From assembly GCF_022201045.2 (NCBI RefSeq), contig NC_068558.1:51625501-51689500 (forward strand): DNA of 64,000 nucleotides, written 5' to 3'. Source of the DNA: Citrus sinensis (taxonomy: Eukaryota; Streptophyta; Magnoliopsida; Sapindales; Rutaceae). The stretch's first letter is position 1, and the number at the start of each line of letters is the position of its first letter. The notes beneath the pieces are model-generated. The model was not told where the DNA came from, did no database searches, and saw only the letters and a list, made by a program, of their open reading frames with translations. Shown here piece after piece: positions 12,291-24,226 of the stretch. Position numbers and translations under genes: made by a program.

Positions 12291-14420
12291 TTATAATGCA
12301 TATTTCAAGTTTACTTTTCAAATTCCTATTTCTAGTAATGATTTATCTAAATTTTTGTAAGTTGTTTCAACTCATTTTCCCACTAGCTTTTGGTTCTATA
12401 TTTCCACTCTTTTCATCAACTTCCATATTTTTTGATAGATATTTCAAGTTTATTTTCATATCTCTACAATTTGTTAAACTTTATCTAGTTTTTGGTAAAT
12501 TATTTCGATTTATTTTTCCACCACTTTTTTGTTCTATATTCCTACTCGTTTTATTAAATTCCAACATTTTGTTTAGAAATTTCAAGTTCAATTTTTAGAT
12601 CTCTATTTTCTGTTAAAATTTATCAAATTCTTGTTAAGTTATTTCAACTTTTGGGTTAACTTCTTCTACTCTTGTTTCCACTACTTTTTGGTTCTTTATT
12701 CCAATTCTTTTAATTGATTTCTAATATTTTGGTTAAATATTTCAAGTTCATTTTATAGATCTCAACTTATTGTTAAACTTTATCATATTCTTGTTAAGTT
12801 CTTCGAACTTTTAGGTTATGCTCCCCAACTCTTGTTTCCACCATTTTTTTTGTTTTATATTTCTACTCTTTTCATTGAATTTAAGTATTTTTCGTGAATG
12901 TTTCAAGTTTATTTTTTGATCCCTAATTATTGTTGGATTTATCATATTCTTGGTAACTCTTTCCGAATTTTAGGTTAACCTCTTCAACTCTTTTTTCCAC
13001 CACTTTTTGGTTTTATATTCCTACTCTTTTTATTGAATTCCAACATTTTATTTGGAAATTTCAAGTTAAATTTCTAAATTCCCACTTTCAATTAAAATTT
13101 ATCAAATTCTTAGTAAGTTGTTTCAATTTATTTTTCCACCGGTTATTCGTTCTATATTTCCACTCTTCTTATTGAATTCCAAATTTTTAGGTTGATTTTT
13201 CAAGTTTATTTTTTATATCTCTATATCCTGTTAGACTTTATCTAGTTATCGTTAAGTTGTTCCAACTTATTTTTCCAGCACTTTGTGGTTCAATATTTCT
13301 GCTCTTTTTATTGAATTTCAAATTTTGGGTAAATATGTCAAATTTACTTTTTAGATCCCTACTTTGCGTTAGAATTTATCAAATCTTTGTTAAGTTATTT
13401 CAACTTTTGGGTAACTTCTTCCACTCTTGTTCCCACTACTTTTTGTATTTGTATTCCAATTCTTTTAATTAATTTCTAATATTTTGGTTAAATATTTCAA
13501 GTTCATTTTATAGATCTCAACTTATTGTTAAACTTTATCATATTTTTCTTAAGTTCTTCGAACTTTTAAGTTATGCTCCTCAACTCTTGTTTTCACCATT
13601 TTTTTTGTTCTATATTTCTACTCTTTTCATTTAATTTAAGTATTTTTCGTGAATGTTTCAAGTTTATTTTTTGATCCCTAATTATTGTTGGATTTATCAT
13701 ATTCTTGGTAACTCTTTCCAAATTTTAGGTTAACCTCTTCAACTCTTTTTTCCACCACTTTTTGGTTTTATATTCCTACTCTTTTTATTGAATTCCCACT
13801 TTTTGTTTGGAAATTTCAAGTTTAATTTTTAGATCCCCACTTTCCATTAAAATTTATCAAATTCTTGGTAAGTTGTTTCAATTCATTTTTCCACCAGTTA
13901 TTTGTTCTATATTTCCACTCTTCTTATTAAATTTCAAATTTTTAGGTTAACATTTCAAGTTTATTTTTTATATCTCTATATCCTGTTAGACTTTATCTAG
14001 TTATCGCTAAGTTATTCCAACTTATCTTTTCACAACTTTTTTGTTCAATATTTCTACTCTTTTCATTGAATTTCAAATTTTGGGTAAATATGTCAAATTT
14101 ACTTTTCAGATCCCTATTTCGTGTTTGAATTTATCAAATTCATGATAAGTTATTTCAACTTTTAGGTTAACTTCTTCTACTCTTGTTCCCACAACTTTTT
14201 GGTTCTGTATTCCAACTCTTTTTATTGATTTCTAACATTTTACTTAGATATTTCAAGTTTATTTTCTAGTTCTCGACTTATTATTAAACTTTATCATATT
14301 TTTGTTAAGTTCTTCAAACTTTTAAGTTATGCTCCTCAACTCTTGTTAAACTCTAATAATGGTTTTATGTTCCTATTATTTTTATTATATTCCAACACTA
14401 CCAGTACATGTTTCAGGTTC
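12290..14420. repeat. Higher-order tandem repeat array (5 monomers per ~755 bp)
   Basis: The word TTCAAG (or its diverged equivalent) marks equivalent monomer positions at 12304, 12443, 12581, 12741, 12902, 13060, 13199, 13337, 13496, 13657, 13815, 13954, 14092, 14252 and 14412. The spacings are 139, 138, 160, 161, 158, then 139, 138, 159, 161, 158, then 139, 138, 160, 160. Monomers of two length classes are therefore arranged in a fixed five-monomer order with a ~755-bp period. Blocks one period apart are nearly identical; adjacent monomers are much less similar. The strand is strongly pyrimidine-biased and non-coding. Confidence 0.9.
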
Positions 14421-15460
14421 TTTTTTTTTACTAATAATAAATTACTTGTTGAAAATAACAATAATATCAATAAGGCAAATTATGGTTGACCCCTTACTAT
14501 TTTAACAAATATCAATTTACCACATAATACTAAGAATTTTTTTATTGCAACCCTTCATCATTTTCAACATTTTGAGTCCATAATCTAAGTCCTTTTTTTT
14601 TTCATCTTCATTACTTCATGCAATCTTTTGAGTTTGATTGTATGTATACTTGAGCTTTTAACTTTTATACATATCTATTCTCATTGTAATCATTTTAATT
14701 AATAGCGTTTAATTATATTAAAAATAAATCTATGCATTTATTTTCATCTTTCTCTTTACTTTTCAAATTAATTGCTTTAGTTTTTCATAACGTCAACGGT
14801 AAATAAATAAATAACAAGTAAGAAGGATTGCAATTGCTATGCTTCTAAAGCTATGATGATATAAGTTAAGTTACAAAAATACTTTAATTTACAAGATTAA
14901 AGTTTAGTTAATCTATTTTAGTTGAGCATCTCTATTTTTTTTTCTGTGTGCTTGTTGGATATTACTACAGTTATTATTATTAATATCATATCCTGTGGGA
15001 TTTATAATTAAATATAATAAGAATGTACATATGTCCTACGCTATTTTTGCACTCGATGGATATCATTAACATTTTGATTATGCAATTGATTTTTGCAAGT
15101 TACAAAAGAGTGATGATGTATGACAAAACTTCCACGGATAAATTTGTTGTGACCATTCAAAATCTAAAAATTCATTTTTGTAATTTGTAAATAATATTTT
15201 CATTGAGGCGGTAGTTTTACTTGCCAAAATTTTTCTATGTATAAATTTTACATAAAAAAGATATATTTTAAACTTTTGTGCTAATATAAAATTAATTTTC
15301 TACAAATATATTGATAATTTAATATAGATGAGATATATTACTTTGTAAGTATATTAATAATCACGTTGTGGGTACTAATTAATGCAGTTGTAAATCATTT
15401 GAATTAAAAACAAAATAGTTGATGTTTGAATCCATGGGAGTAAATTTAGTTGTTATTAAG
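14421..15460. other. Gene-free AT-rich DNA
   Basis: No reading frame, RNA gene or clear element ends were recognised between the tandem array and the interrupted SINE. Confidence 0.4.
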
Positions 15461-15462
15461 CT

Positions 15463-16740
15463 AAATTAGCCACTTAGGCTTTAGCCCAGTGGTGAACCAT
15501 TGACCTTATGGTGCGTTTACGTCATAGAATGAGAATGTGGTAGAATAGGAATGGGCTGGGAATGAGAATGAGTTGGAATGAGAATGCGATTTTAATGTTT
15601 ACTCGGCAAAAATAAATGGGAATGAGAATGTGCTGAAATGTCATTGATGTATTTACTTGACAAAATAAATGGGAATGAGGAATGTGAATGAAAATCAATT
15701 TACCAAAATACTTATAGTATTAATAATTAATAAAAATAATTAATTTATCATTATTAACAATATTATCATTATTGTTGTTTTTATTATTACTATTATTATT
15801 AACATTTATTATTATTAAATTTTATTGACTTTATTATTTTAGTTATTATTAATTATTGTTATTATTATTTTTATTAATATTATCATTATTAACATTTATT
15901 ATTATTATTATTAAATTTTATTAACTTTATTATTTTAATTATTATTAATTATTGTTAATATTATTTTTATTAATATTATTATTAACATTTATTATTATTT
16001 TTAATTAATATCATTTTTATATCTAGATAATGAAAATTAGATTATTATTACTATTAAATTTTATTAACTTTATTATTTTAGTTATTATTAATTATTTTTA
16101 TTATTATTTTTATTAATAATAATAAAAATAATGATAAATTAATTATTTTTATTAATTATTATTTTTATCATTATTTTTATTGTTAATAATGATAATATTA
16201 ATAATAAAAATAAAAATAATTAATAATAACTAAAATAATAAAGTTAATAAAATTTGATAATAATAATAATTATCATTAATGACATTTAAAATAATAATAA
16301 ATTTTTGATAAATTAAAATAATAAAATTAATTGTGATTTGAATGAGGGTAATTTAGAAAATATGAAAAAATTAGAGGAATACAAAAGTAAACATATATTT
16401 CATTCACATTCCCAACCCCCGGGAATGAGATTCCCATTCCTTATTCCCAAATTGTGTGGGACCCACACATTTTATTCTCATTCCCAAATTACATTTTGCC
16501 AAGTAAATATATGTTTCATTTTTATTCCTTCATTCTCATTCCTCATTCCATGAAGTAAACACACCATTAAAGTAAAACATGACTATGAGGGCAATAATTC
16601 GAGTCCTCATAGACTCAAACTCCCTTAATTAAACATAATTATATGGAGATTATTTGTAAAATTTTTCTCCCTTACGAAATACAAGTGGAGTGGAGACACT
16701 CCTCCTCCGTGAGGGTTATTTGTCTGGGCACTTACTTCAT
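15463..16740 (+). mobile_element. tRNA-derived SINE, interrupted by a Tourist element
   Basis: The head (about 15463-15508) has a pol III A-box-like TAGCCCAGTGG at 15482-15492. The B-box-like TAATTCGAGTCC lies at 16595-16606, just beyond the inserted element. Head and tail join colinearly with the SINE copies near 22605 and 50608. The body after 16606 is diverged, and its 3' end near 16740 is approximate. Confidence 0.6.
15509..16566. mobile_element. Tourist-type (PIF/Harbinger) MITE
   Basis: The terminal inverted repeats are TGGTGCGTTTAC on the left and GTAAACACACCA on the right. They are flanked on both sides by TTA, the usual 3-bp target of this superfamily. Sub-terminal GAATGAGAATG-type words are inverted on the other side. 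The centre (about 15710-16310) is an imperfect palindrome made almost only of ATT/AAT triplets. No transposase is encoded, so movement would need one supplied elsewhere. Confidence 0.85.
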
Positions 16741-18360
16741 AGAATTTAAAATGTAATAATATAAGTCTCAGTTTGTATATCTAATTGTAAATATCAGTGT
16801 AATAATCTGCTGTTATAACAGTTGTAAATATCTGTGTAATACAGTAACATGATGCTTAATCAGTTAAAAAAAACTAAATTGAAAAAATTATATTCAAATT
16901 CAATTTCTTTTACCACTAGAATAAAAGTATATAAATTAAATTTAGCGAGAATTACAGTGAAAACATATTTCATGTGGCAAAGATTATAACAAGCTTAAGA
17001 CGTATAAATAAAAATGAATTTAAAAGACTATATTTCTCCCCAATGGCATAAAATGTTTTAAAAGTAAATTTAGTAAAACATACTGCTTACTATGAAAATG
17101 AATTTATATTTTTCATATTTTTAAATAATTTAATTTTTTTTGGTTGTGATATAAATTAACTTAATTTCAAAAAAATATAGATATAAATTTAAGATTGAAC
17201 ATATTTTATAATACTTGCACATCATTTAGTAGACAAATCATGTACCCATATAGTGAGTGCAATGTTACTCAAATAATTTAATTTAATTTAGAAATATAAC
17301 TGTCATGCTTAAATTATATAACTATAAGTATAACATAATACAACATTATTCAATATTAGTTGCATTCAAATTGTAATTATCCATGTTATGTACCATTATG
17401 AATTTGATTAATGTTTAACAAAAAAATTATTATAGCAAAAAGGATTAAATAAAATAATTAATCTCACTTAAGATAGTATGAATTAATTTGCACAAGAGAT
17501 TGATTATGAGTTTTATTTAAAAATATCAAATATTAGATGCTTTATATTTTTGTAATATATGAATATTTGTTTTAGAGGGTATACATAAAACATACTAATA
17601 TTGGCCACTAATAATAACAACAACAACATTTGAGGGGTAATTACGATGTTTGGAATGATAATTATTTGATAGTTGGATAAATATTGTCCTCATTTTAGTA
17701 GGTAGGGATTTAAGTCCTTGAATGTGAATCGTGAGATCCTGGAATTGATTTCTTCTAAATATCTGGAAATAAATCGATTTCGTTATATGTTTAGATACTC
17801 GGATTCTAATGTAATTAAAAGTTGATAAAATTATTTTGATAGTTTTGTAAGCAAAATATCATTATATTTATTACATAATATTAAAAATAGTGCAATTAAT
17901 AAATTAAATTTTTTAATTAATATATAATTATTTCCATTTATTATATTTAAATAGTATTCTCATTAGTACATAAGTTACATTTTTTAAGGCAAAATATCAT
18001 TAAATTTATAATGTAATATTAAGAAAAATAATATAATTATTTTTATTTAAATATATTAGTCCAATTAATTTTATTTAATTATGTTTCTTTTAGGATATAA
18101 GTTAAATATATTAACTATATTTTCCATGAATCAAAAGAAAAAGGAAGTATTTTTTTGGTGTAAAGTTGAGGGGGTCTTTGATAATTTACTAGTTTTGAAT
18201 TGATTATCTTAATATTTCCTAAAATGAGGGAGTTCTATGATAGTTTCTTTTAACATTTGCCGCTTTAAGCGATTAAAAGGAGCGAATCGGTGGCCGGTTA
18301 CATCCGCATTATTAAAAAAATAATAAAGGCAGCTGCATGACATGCAGCACTGCATTACAG
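16741..18360. other. Gene-free DNA upstream of the HD-Zip gene
   Basis: Very AT-rich, with no exons recognised. The last few hundred bases are presumably promoter of the downstream homeobox gene. Confidence 0.4.
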
Positions 18361-18370
18361 CCCGACCCTA

Positions 18371-18390
18371 TATTATATATATAAATATAT
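18371..18390 (+). promoter_or_regulatory. Possible TATA box of the HD-Zip gene
   Basis: A TATATATAAATA-type run sits about 220 bases before the start codon at 18609 and is the best TATA candidate there. Such runs are common in AT-rich plant DNA, so the call rests mainly on position. Confidence 0.4.
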
Positions 18391-18608
18391 AGTCCCATCC
18401 TATCACTGTGACTGCATAAAGTAAAAGGATGTAACATCTCTTCTGGCTGCAAAAAACGAGCCATTTTCTAGCCCACTTTCCCACCTCTGCCTTCCAACTT
18501 TCTGAGAATCCAAACACCAGGTAGAGTATTTGGAGCAACACCCAGAATATAAGAAGGGAAAACGAGAGTAGTTTTGTGAAAAATTTTTGTTGATAAAAAA
18601 TAGAGAGG

Positions 18609-20187
18609 ATGGGCGAGAAGGATGACGGATTGGGTTTGAGTCTAAGCTTGGGATGTGCTGCAAGAAATGAACCTTCTTTGAGGTTGAATCACATGCCTTT
18701 GTCTTCTTCACAATCCATGCAAAATCATCATAAAAGAAGCCCTTGGACTGAGCTGTTCCATTCGTCCGGTATGTTTGTTTGCTAATTTCTTCTTTAATTA
18801 TCTTAAAAACAATCAGTAGTTTTTATCTTCTAAGCCCCCCCCCCCAACAAAAAAAAAATTACGCTCAGTCTCAGATCTGTAATATTCTTAAACATCTAAA
18901 TAGATCTTCTTTTCAGTTCCCTTTTCCGAAAATATCTTTTGGCTTTGTGTAACAAGCTAAATTTATCGCCTTTGCATTGGCTTGATTCTGACCCCAAAAT
19001 GGCCTTATTAGTGTTGTTGATAATCACAAAATCGCCATCTAATTATGCTTTACAGATCGAAACTCAGATACAAGATCATTCCTTAGAGGAATAGATGTGA
19101 ATCAGGCACCAACAGTGGCAGATTGCGAGGAAGAAAATGGGGTTTCATCACCAAACAGCACTGTTTCTAGCATAAGTGGAAAGAGGAGTGAGAGAGAGCC
19201 CATTGGAGATGAGACTGAGGCTGAAAGAGCGTCTTGCTCTCGCGGCAGTGACGACGAAGACGGTGGCGCTGGTGATGCATCAAGAAAGAAGCTGAGATTG
19301 TCGAAAGAACAGTCTTTGTTGCTTGAAGAGACCTTCAAAGAGCATAGCACTCTCAATCCTGTGAGCGGCATTTGTTACTTCCTTGTTATTTTATTTGCTA
19401 GTGAATAAGGGTTTTCTTTTATTCATTTTTCTTATGGGAATGTGAACTGATGTTGCTTACCGTGTTTCACAGAAGCAAAAGTTGGCTTTGGCAAAGCAGT
19501 TGAATCTTAGGCCTAGACAAGTAGAAGTGTGGTTTCAGAACAGAAGGGCAAGGTTAGTAATTTGTGGATTTCTTATGGGTATTGTTGTCATAGTTTTGAA
19601 TGGATAATTGCCTCCTCATTCGGTCATATAGTTGACCATTTCAGATAAGAAGATTTCGGGTGGTTTTAATTCTACTTGCCATATGGGCTTTGACAGTTCA
19701 ATGTCATTAACTAAAAGTTATTAAGTGATAGACTTAATTTAATGAGACTGATTATCTCTCATTATTGCTTGTATAATTCTAAGTTGTGAATATTATAAAA
19801 AAAGAAAAAAAAAAAAGAAACTGTATGTGCATAGAAATGTTAAATGGGGCTTGATTGTTTTGATTCAGGACAAAGTTGAAGCAAACAGAGGTTGATTGTG
19901 AGTACTTAAAGAGATGCTGCGAGAATCTAACGGAGGAGAACAGGAGATTGCAGAAGGAAGTGCAAGAGCTTAGATCATTGAAGCTTTCTCCTCAACTCTA
20001 CATGAATATGAATCCTCCCACGACACTCACAATGTGTCCCTCCTGTGAGCGTGTGGCTGTATCATCGTCGTCGTCGTCATCCTCTGCTGCTGCCAACGGC
20101 ACCACCCGTCTCCCCATTGGTCCTAACCATCAACGACTGACTCCAGTGAGCCCTTGGGCAGCATTACCAATCCACCACCGGTCGTAA
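18609..20187 (+). CDS. HAT4: HD-Zip class II transcription factor, HAT4/ATHB-2-like
   Basis: Four exons (18609-18768, 19056-19360, 19473-19552, 19869-20187) give 287 residues, normal for the family. The N-terminus carries an LxLxL repression motif (LGLSLSL, residues 8-14). The homeodomain spans about 129-186, with WFQNRRA at 175-181. A leucine zipper follows directly, with heptad leucines 195, 202, 209 and 216. The redox-responsive CPSCE motif is at 238-242. These are the diagnostic parts of class II HD-Zip proteins: DNA-binding dimers that usually repress targets and act in shade avoidance and auxin responses. The closest Arabidopsis group is HAT1/HAT2/HAT4; assigning HAT4 within it is tentative. 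Both homeodomain introns split the domain. Intron 1 contains a C-run followed by an A-run near 18835-18860. Confidence 0.92.
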
Positions 20188-22604
20188 TTATCAGCTTGGA
20201 ATAAGGGCATTGTCCGTAAAGAAGTTAATTGTTAATTAGAAAGATGAGTAGTAGGTTTGATTTTGTTTGTTATTATAAACTGAAGGCTTCTGGGGTAATA
20301 ACTGAGATGCTCGGTTGTGGACTAAGTGGGATTTAGTGGGAATGGGGAGGGACAACGCTTGTGGTTCAAATGAGGCTAAGCAATGAAACAATTATGGAAT
20401 CAAAGAAGATGATAATTTTTTTTAACTCCTATTATATTGGTGCCTTTTCCCCATCCAAAAAGGTTTCTAAGTTCACTGTATCTAGGTTCACATAGTTTGG
20501 AGTCTTCATGTCAATTTTGAAGGTGTTGGTTATACTTAGGATCTGAGATCTAGTAAGACTGTTGGTTATAACTGGAGCTAGACTTGGCTTCATATCATAT
20601 TGTAATATACATAGATTATAACTATTTAAAAAGCTTTGGGGGTAGAAAAATTACTCTTTGTTGAGACTTTGGATCTCTCCCCTGTGAAAAATCCTCCCAA
20701 AACCAAAGAACAACAAAATTGTCTCATTTTTTACGCTTCCAAATCAATGTTCAGTATTTTAACACATTATTAATTTGCTCAAACCAAATACCAAAAACAA
20801 AAAGACCTAACAATTTTATTCTCTTAATCATTATGTTTGCAATTAATTTAAAACCTAAAAATATAATTTTTTTTACAAAGTAGTAAAATCAACTAACACA
20901 GGAACTAAAAAGATACCTCATTTTTAGTCTTCAATTTGCTAGGAGACTGCTAGTTCTTTCTGGAAGATAAACAAGGAGCAAAACAAGACGTCTACGCAGC
21001 AAGATTTTCTCCTACCTAAAATATGAATTGGATTTTTACTATTAGGCCATGTTTGGTTGCAAGAAAGAAGGAGAGAGGATCGGGGAAAAGAGAGAGGGAA
21101 GAGGAGAGTGGGATAATATTATTTAAAAAACAGAGCACTTTTTGTTGGTGATATTCATGCTTCCTATGAAAACAGTTTCAGTTTTCAATTCATCTTAAAT
21201 CTTTCTACAGAGATCAAAACTCTGTTATCTTTTAGGCTCTGCAAAACAAAATGGTAACAAAACTTGTGTTTGAGATTTCTGGGATTCACTATTTATCAAT
21301 TCTGAACAAAGACAAGATCGATAACACAACCAACAAAACGAAAGAATTGTATTGAATATTAATTTTTTTAATATTTTTAACCTTGGGCCAACTTACAGAC
21401 ACAAGCAAGAAGGGCCAACCACAACCCAATAAACCAATGAAGAAGAAAACCGTTGTATTATATGAAGATTTAAGCTGGAACCCTCAATTTTTTAGGGCCT
21501 GACCTGTTATTTTCCCATTAAAATTTTTTAATTTTTATCATTTTACTACTAAATCGCTAACTTCATTAATAAATTGTTAATATCACAAGGGTGTTTTAAA
21601 CATTTCATAAATTTATCAATTAATTATTTTAGATATATTTTATATTATTTTTGTTTGCATATAATTACTTTTATATCTTTTTAATTAAGAGGGTTAAATC
21701 ATATTTATACATTTTAAGGGCAAAAAACTATAATTTTTAGTTAAAAGTTATGTTAACTCTTATAGTTTAGTAGTAAAATGATAAAAACTGAAATATTAAA
21801 TAAAAAATAGTTATTAGAAATTTTTGGTAGTAAAATAATGTATAAAAAATATTAAATGATAAATAATAATATATATTTTTTCTAAATAATAATATAGTTC
21901 AATATAATGATAAATAATTAATTAATTAAAAATTTTTAATTTCTTTAACCAACCTATGTATATCCACTTTTTATTAGTAAATTTTCATCAATTAAAAAAC
22001 CCATTATCATTTAGTAAATGCAATAACCTGATAATTAACAATATAAATATTCTTAAATATTAATCCATAGATAACTAACTAATTACATCCGATCAATATC
22101 TAGAGATGCATTTAGAACAATACACAAGTAAGTTACTCAAACTTCAACAACGACTGAGAGAGAAATTACTAAGGTTTTATGACAATGACATTAAATACAA
22201 AATATTTTTTTGCTCGTTCAAATCAAATCCACCATTCCTCTTTTATTGTTGGAATAGATCTCTTATTGTGCAAATTTTGAAATAGGTATCTTGTTTTGCA
22301 AACCTTGAAATAGTTTTCTTATTGTTATGGAAGCATGGCAAATGTCTAATTGCAGCTTAATTGAGACTCTAACTTTCAAAAATCACTTTATATCTCAATT
22401 ATATTTGAATATACTATCTTTATCTAAAAGAATATGCATGCATAAGTATTATGCAATGAAGCTTCCTTACTTAACGTGTCAAGAATTCAATTTCAAATAA
22501 AAAAAATTGAGATACTCCTATTTTATCCTATCTTTTATTATTATTTTTTTTTATATTTTAAAAATCACCTTTAATCATTTGTTAACTAGCTAAATTATTT
22601 AACT
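20188..22604. other. 3' UTR and gene-free intergenic DNA
   Basis: The first few hundred bases are the likely 3' UTR of the HD-Zip gene. Near 21044, GGCCATGTTTGGTTGC resembles a Tourist-type end, but no opposite end was found, so it may be a fragment. The rest is AT-rich with no recognisable gene. Confidence 0.4.
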
Positions 22605-22733
22605 ATTTGGGCTTAGCCCAAGTGGCTAGAGCCACTCCTCACAAATGTGAGGGAAGTGGTTCGAGTCTCCGCAGACGTATTGTAGGGGTTTAATTTAAAT
22701 GTCCTTCCTTGGAGTCTCAGAACTTGAGTGAAG

Positions 22734-24102
22734 TGAAATACAAGTATGCAACCCAAGAGGGGGGGTGAATTGGGATTCTAAAAAAATTATTCAATATTAA
22801 AGAAAATCTTAATGCAAATATAACTCAAATTCAAAGCAATAACAATTAAGATGATCACAATATAAAAAGATAAGGGAAGAGAGATTCAAACACGAGATTT
22901 TTACGTGGTTCGGCCAACCTCGCCTACGTCCACGCCTCCAAGCTTTCCGGGCTTGAGGATTCCACTAAGCAAGCCTCCAAGGCTTCAAATGCTTACACTT
23001 GACTTCCAAGGTGTCAATGGACCTTTACAACAAGAGATTATCCCCAATCTCTTAACCCAAGTGTATCCCAACACTTACAATCACTCAAAGTAAAAGATTA
23101 CAAATTGTTTTGCCTCTCACAATATATAAGATTACACAATGATGTTTGATATGTGAGTAGATGAAGCAAGAATGTGTTCTAAGCTCTATGAAGATTGTAT
23201 TCTCGAATATTAGCTCAAATGGTTGTGTTGTGATCAATCTTCTTTGAATTTGAATGAGCTTATTTATATTTGGAGCTGAAAATCTAGCCGTTACAAACTG
23301 TCGGACAGAAAACGGTTCGCCGTTAGCCATTAACGGTTAACCGTTTAGGCTGGTCAAAGTTACCGTTGAGCCAGATTTCAAATAAACGGTTTGCCGTTTA
23401 GGATTGCCCTTTCGCCGTTAACTTCCAGAGACCTGCACAATGAACATCAGTTAATCCGTTTTCATTTAGCGGTTAAGGGTTTGCATAAAGTGGCTTCTCT
23501 GGGTGTTATCGGTTGACCGTTTAAAAATAAACGGTTTGCCGTTTGTCTCCAGTAACCTGCACAATAAATTAGCCTTATCAGTTTTCGTTAATCAATGCCA
23601 GAGGAGGACAACCTTCAATTCTGGACGTTATCGGTTAACCGTTTAAAATAAACGGTTCACCGTTAGTGTCCAGTAGCCTTCCCATCTTTGGTGTTTCCGT
23701 TAAGCATAAACGGCTAGAGCTTAGGCAAATATGTTGCTCTCTGGTGATAATCGGTTAACCGTTTAAAAGCAAACGGTTTACCGTTAATTTCCAGTAACCT
23801 CCCTATCCATTGTGTTTTCCGTTTTCCATAAACGGTTAGAGGTTTAGGAAATGTGTTACTCTCTGCCTATAATCGGTTAACCGTTTAAAATAACCGGTTC
23901 ACCGTTTATAACCAGAATTGCAATTTTAAACATGTTTTTGCAGAGAATTTCTTTCTAATTTGAAAAACCATCTTTTATGAAGAAATAAGGCAATGATTAA
24001 AAGAGTTTTCGTTTATTAAGAAATAGCTCCAATATTTATGTCAAAATACATTTAAAATTTGTTATCATCAAAATCAATATTATTAACATATTTATGTTAA
24101 CA
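22734..24102. mobile_element. Solo LTR (or LTR-like insert) within the SINE
   Basis: The insert begins TGAAATACAAG and ends TTAACA, the TG...CA ends of an LTR. It is flanked by TGAAG at 22729-22733 and 24103-24107, a 5-bp target duplication as made by LTR retrotransposons. Removing it rejoins the SINE. At 1369 bp it has no gag or pol coding and no second LTR, which fits a solo LTR left by recombination. The TTACGTGGTTCGGCC word near 22901 is, as I recall, found in repeats of other plants. Repeats at 23280-23930 are listed separately. Confidence 0.65.
23280..23930. repeat. Tandem ~121-bp repeats with hairpin cores
   Basis: ATCGGTT marks unit starts at 23508, 23630, 23750 and 23872 (spacings 122, 120, 122), with a more diverged unit near 23332. 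Each unit starts with CGGTTAACCGTTTA, followed within a few bases by TAAACGGTTCACCG or a variant. These two are reverse complements, so each unit can form a stem of about 14 pairs with a tiny loop. The array lies inside the LTR-like insert. Confidence 0.85.
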
Positions 24103-24209
24103 TGAAGGCAGTCTTTCTCCCAGACTGGGAGTTGACGTCCCTCGAATATTTGAGAGGGTGAAAAATTTGAGCGGTGCCATATCAATATTGATGTCAACAG
24201 GTCTCAGTA

Positions 24210-24226
24210 TATATATATATATATAT
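24210..24226. repeat. (TA)n microsatellite
   Basis: Uninterrupted TA dinucleotides at the 3' end of the interrupted SINE. Confidence 0.8.

Noticed and set aside
12296-13472. Phe/Leu/Ile-rich frames resembling membrane peptides
   Set aside because: They come from the T-rich tandem array and are not conserved between its units.
12290-14420. CRISPR-like array
   Set aside because: Regular spacing comes from ~140-160 bp monomers with no short identical repeats separated by unique spacers, and the genome is a plant's.
21044-21130. Tourist-type MITE starting GGCCATGTTTGG
   Set aside because: Only one end was found, so kept as a possible fragment only.
22608-22670. Functional tRNA gene
   Set aside because: It has A and B box-like words but no full cloverleaf or anticodon arm that I could fold, and the same sequence recurs with a common tail, as in a SINE.
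23280-23930. Cluster of transcription terminators
   Set aside because: The hairpins sit in a tandem repeat inside an LTR-like insert with no gene ending there.
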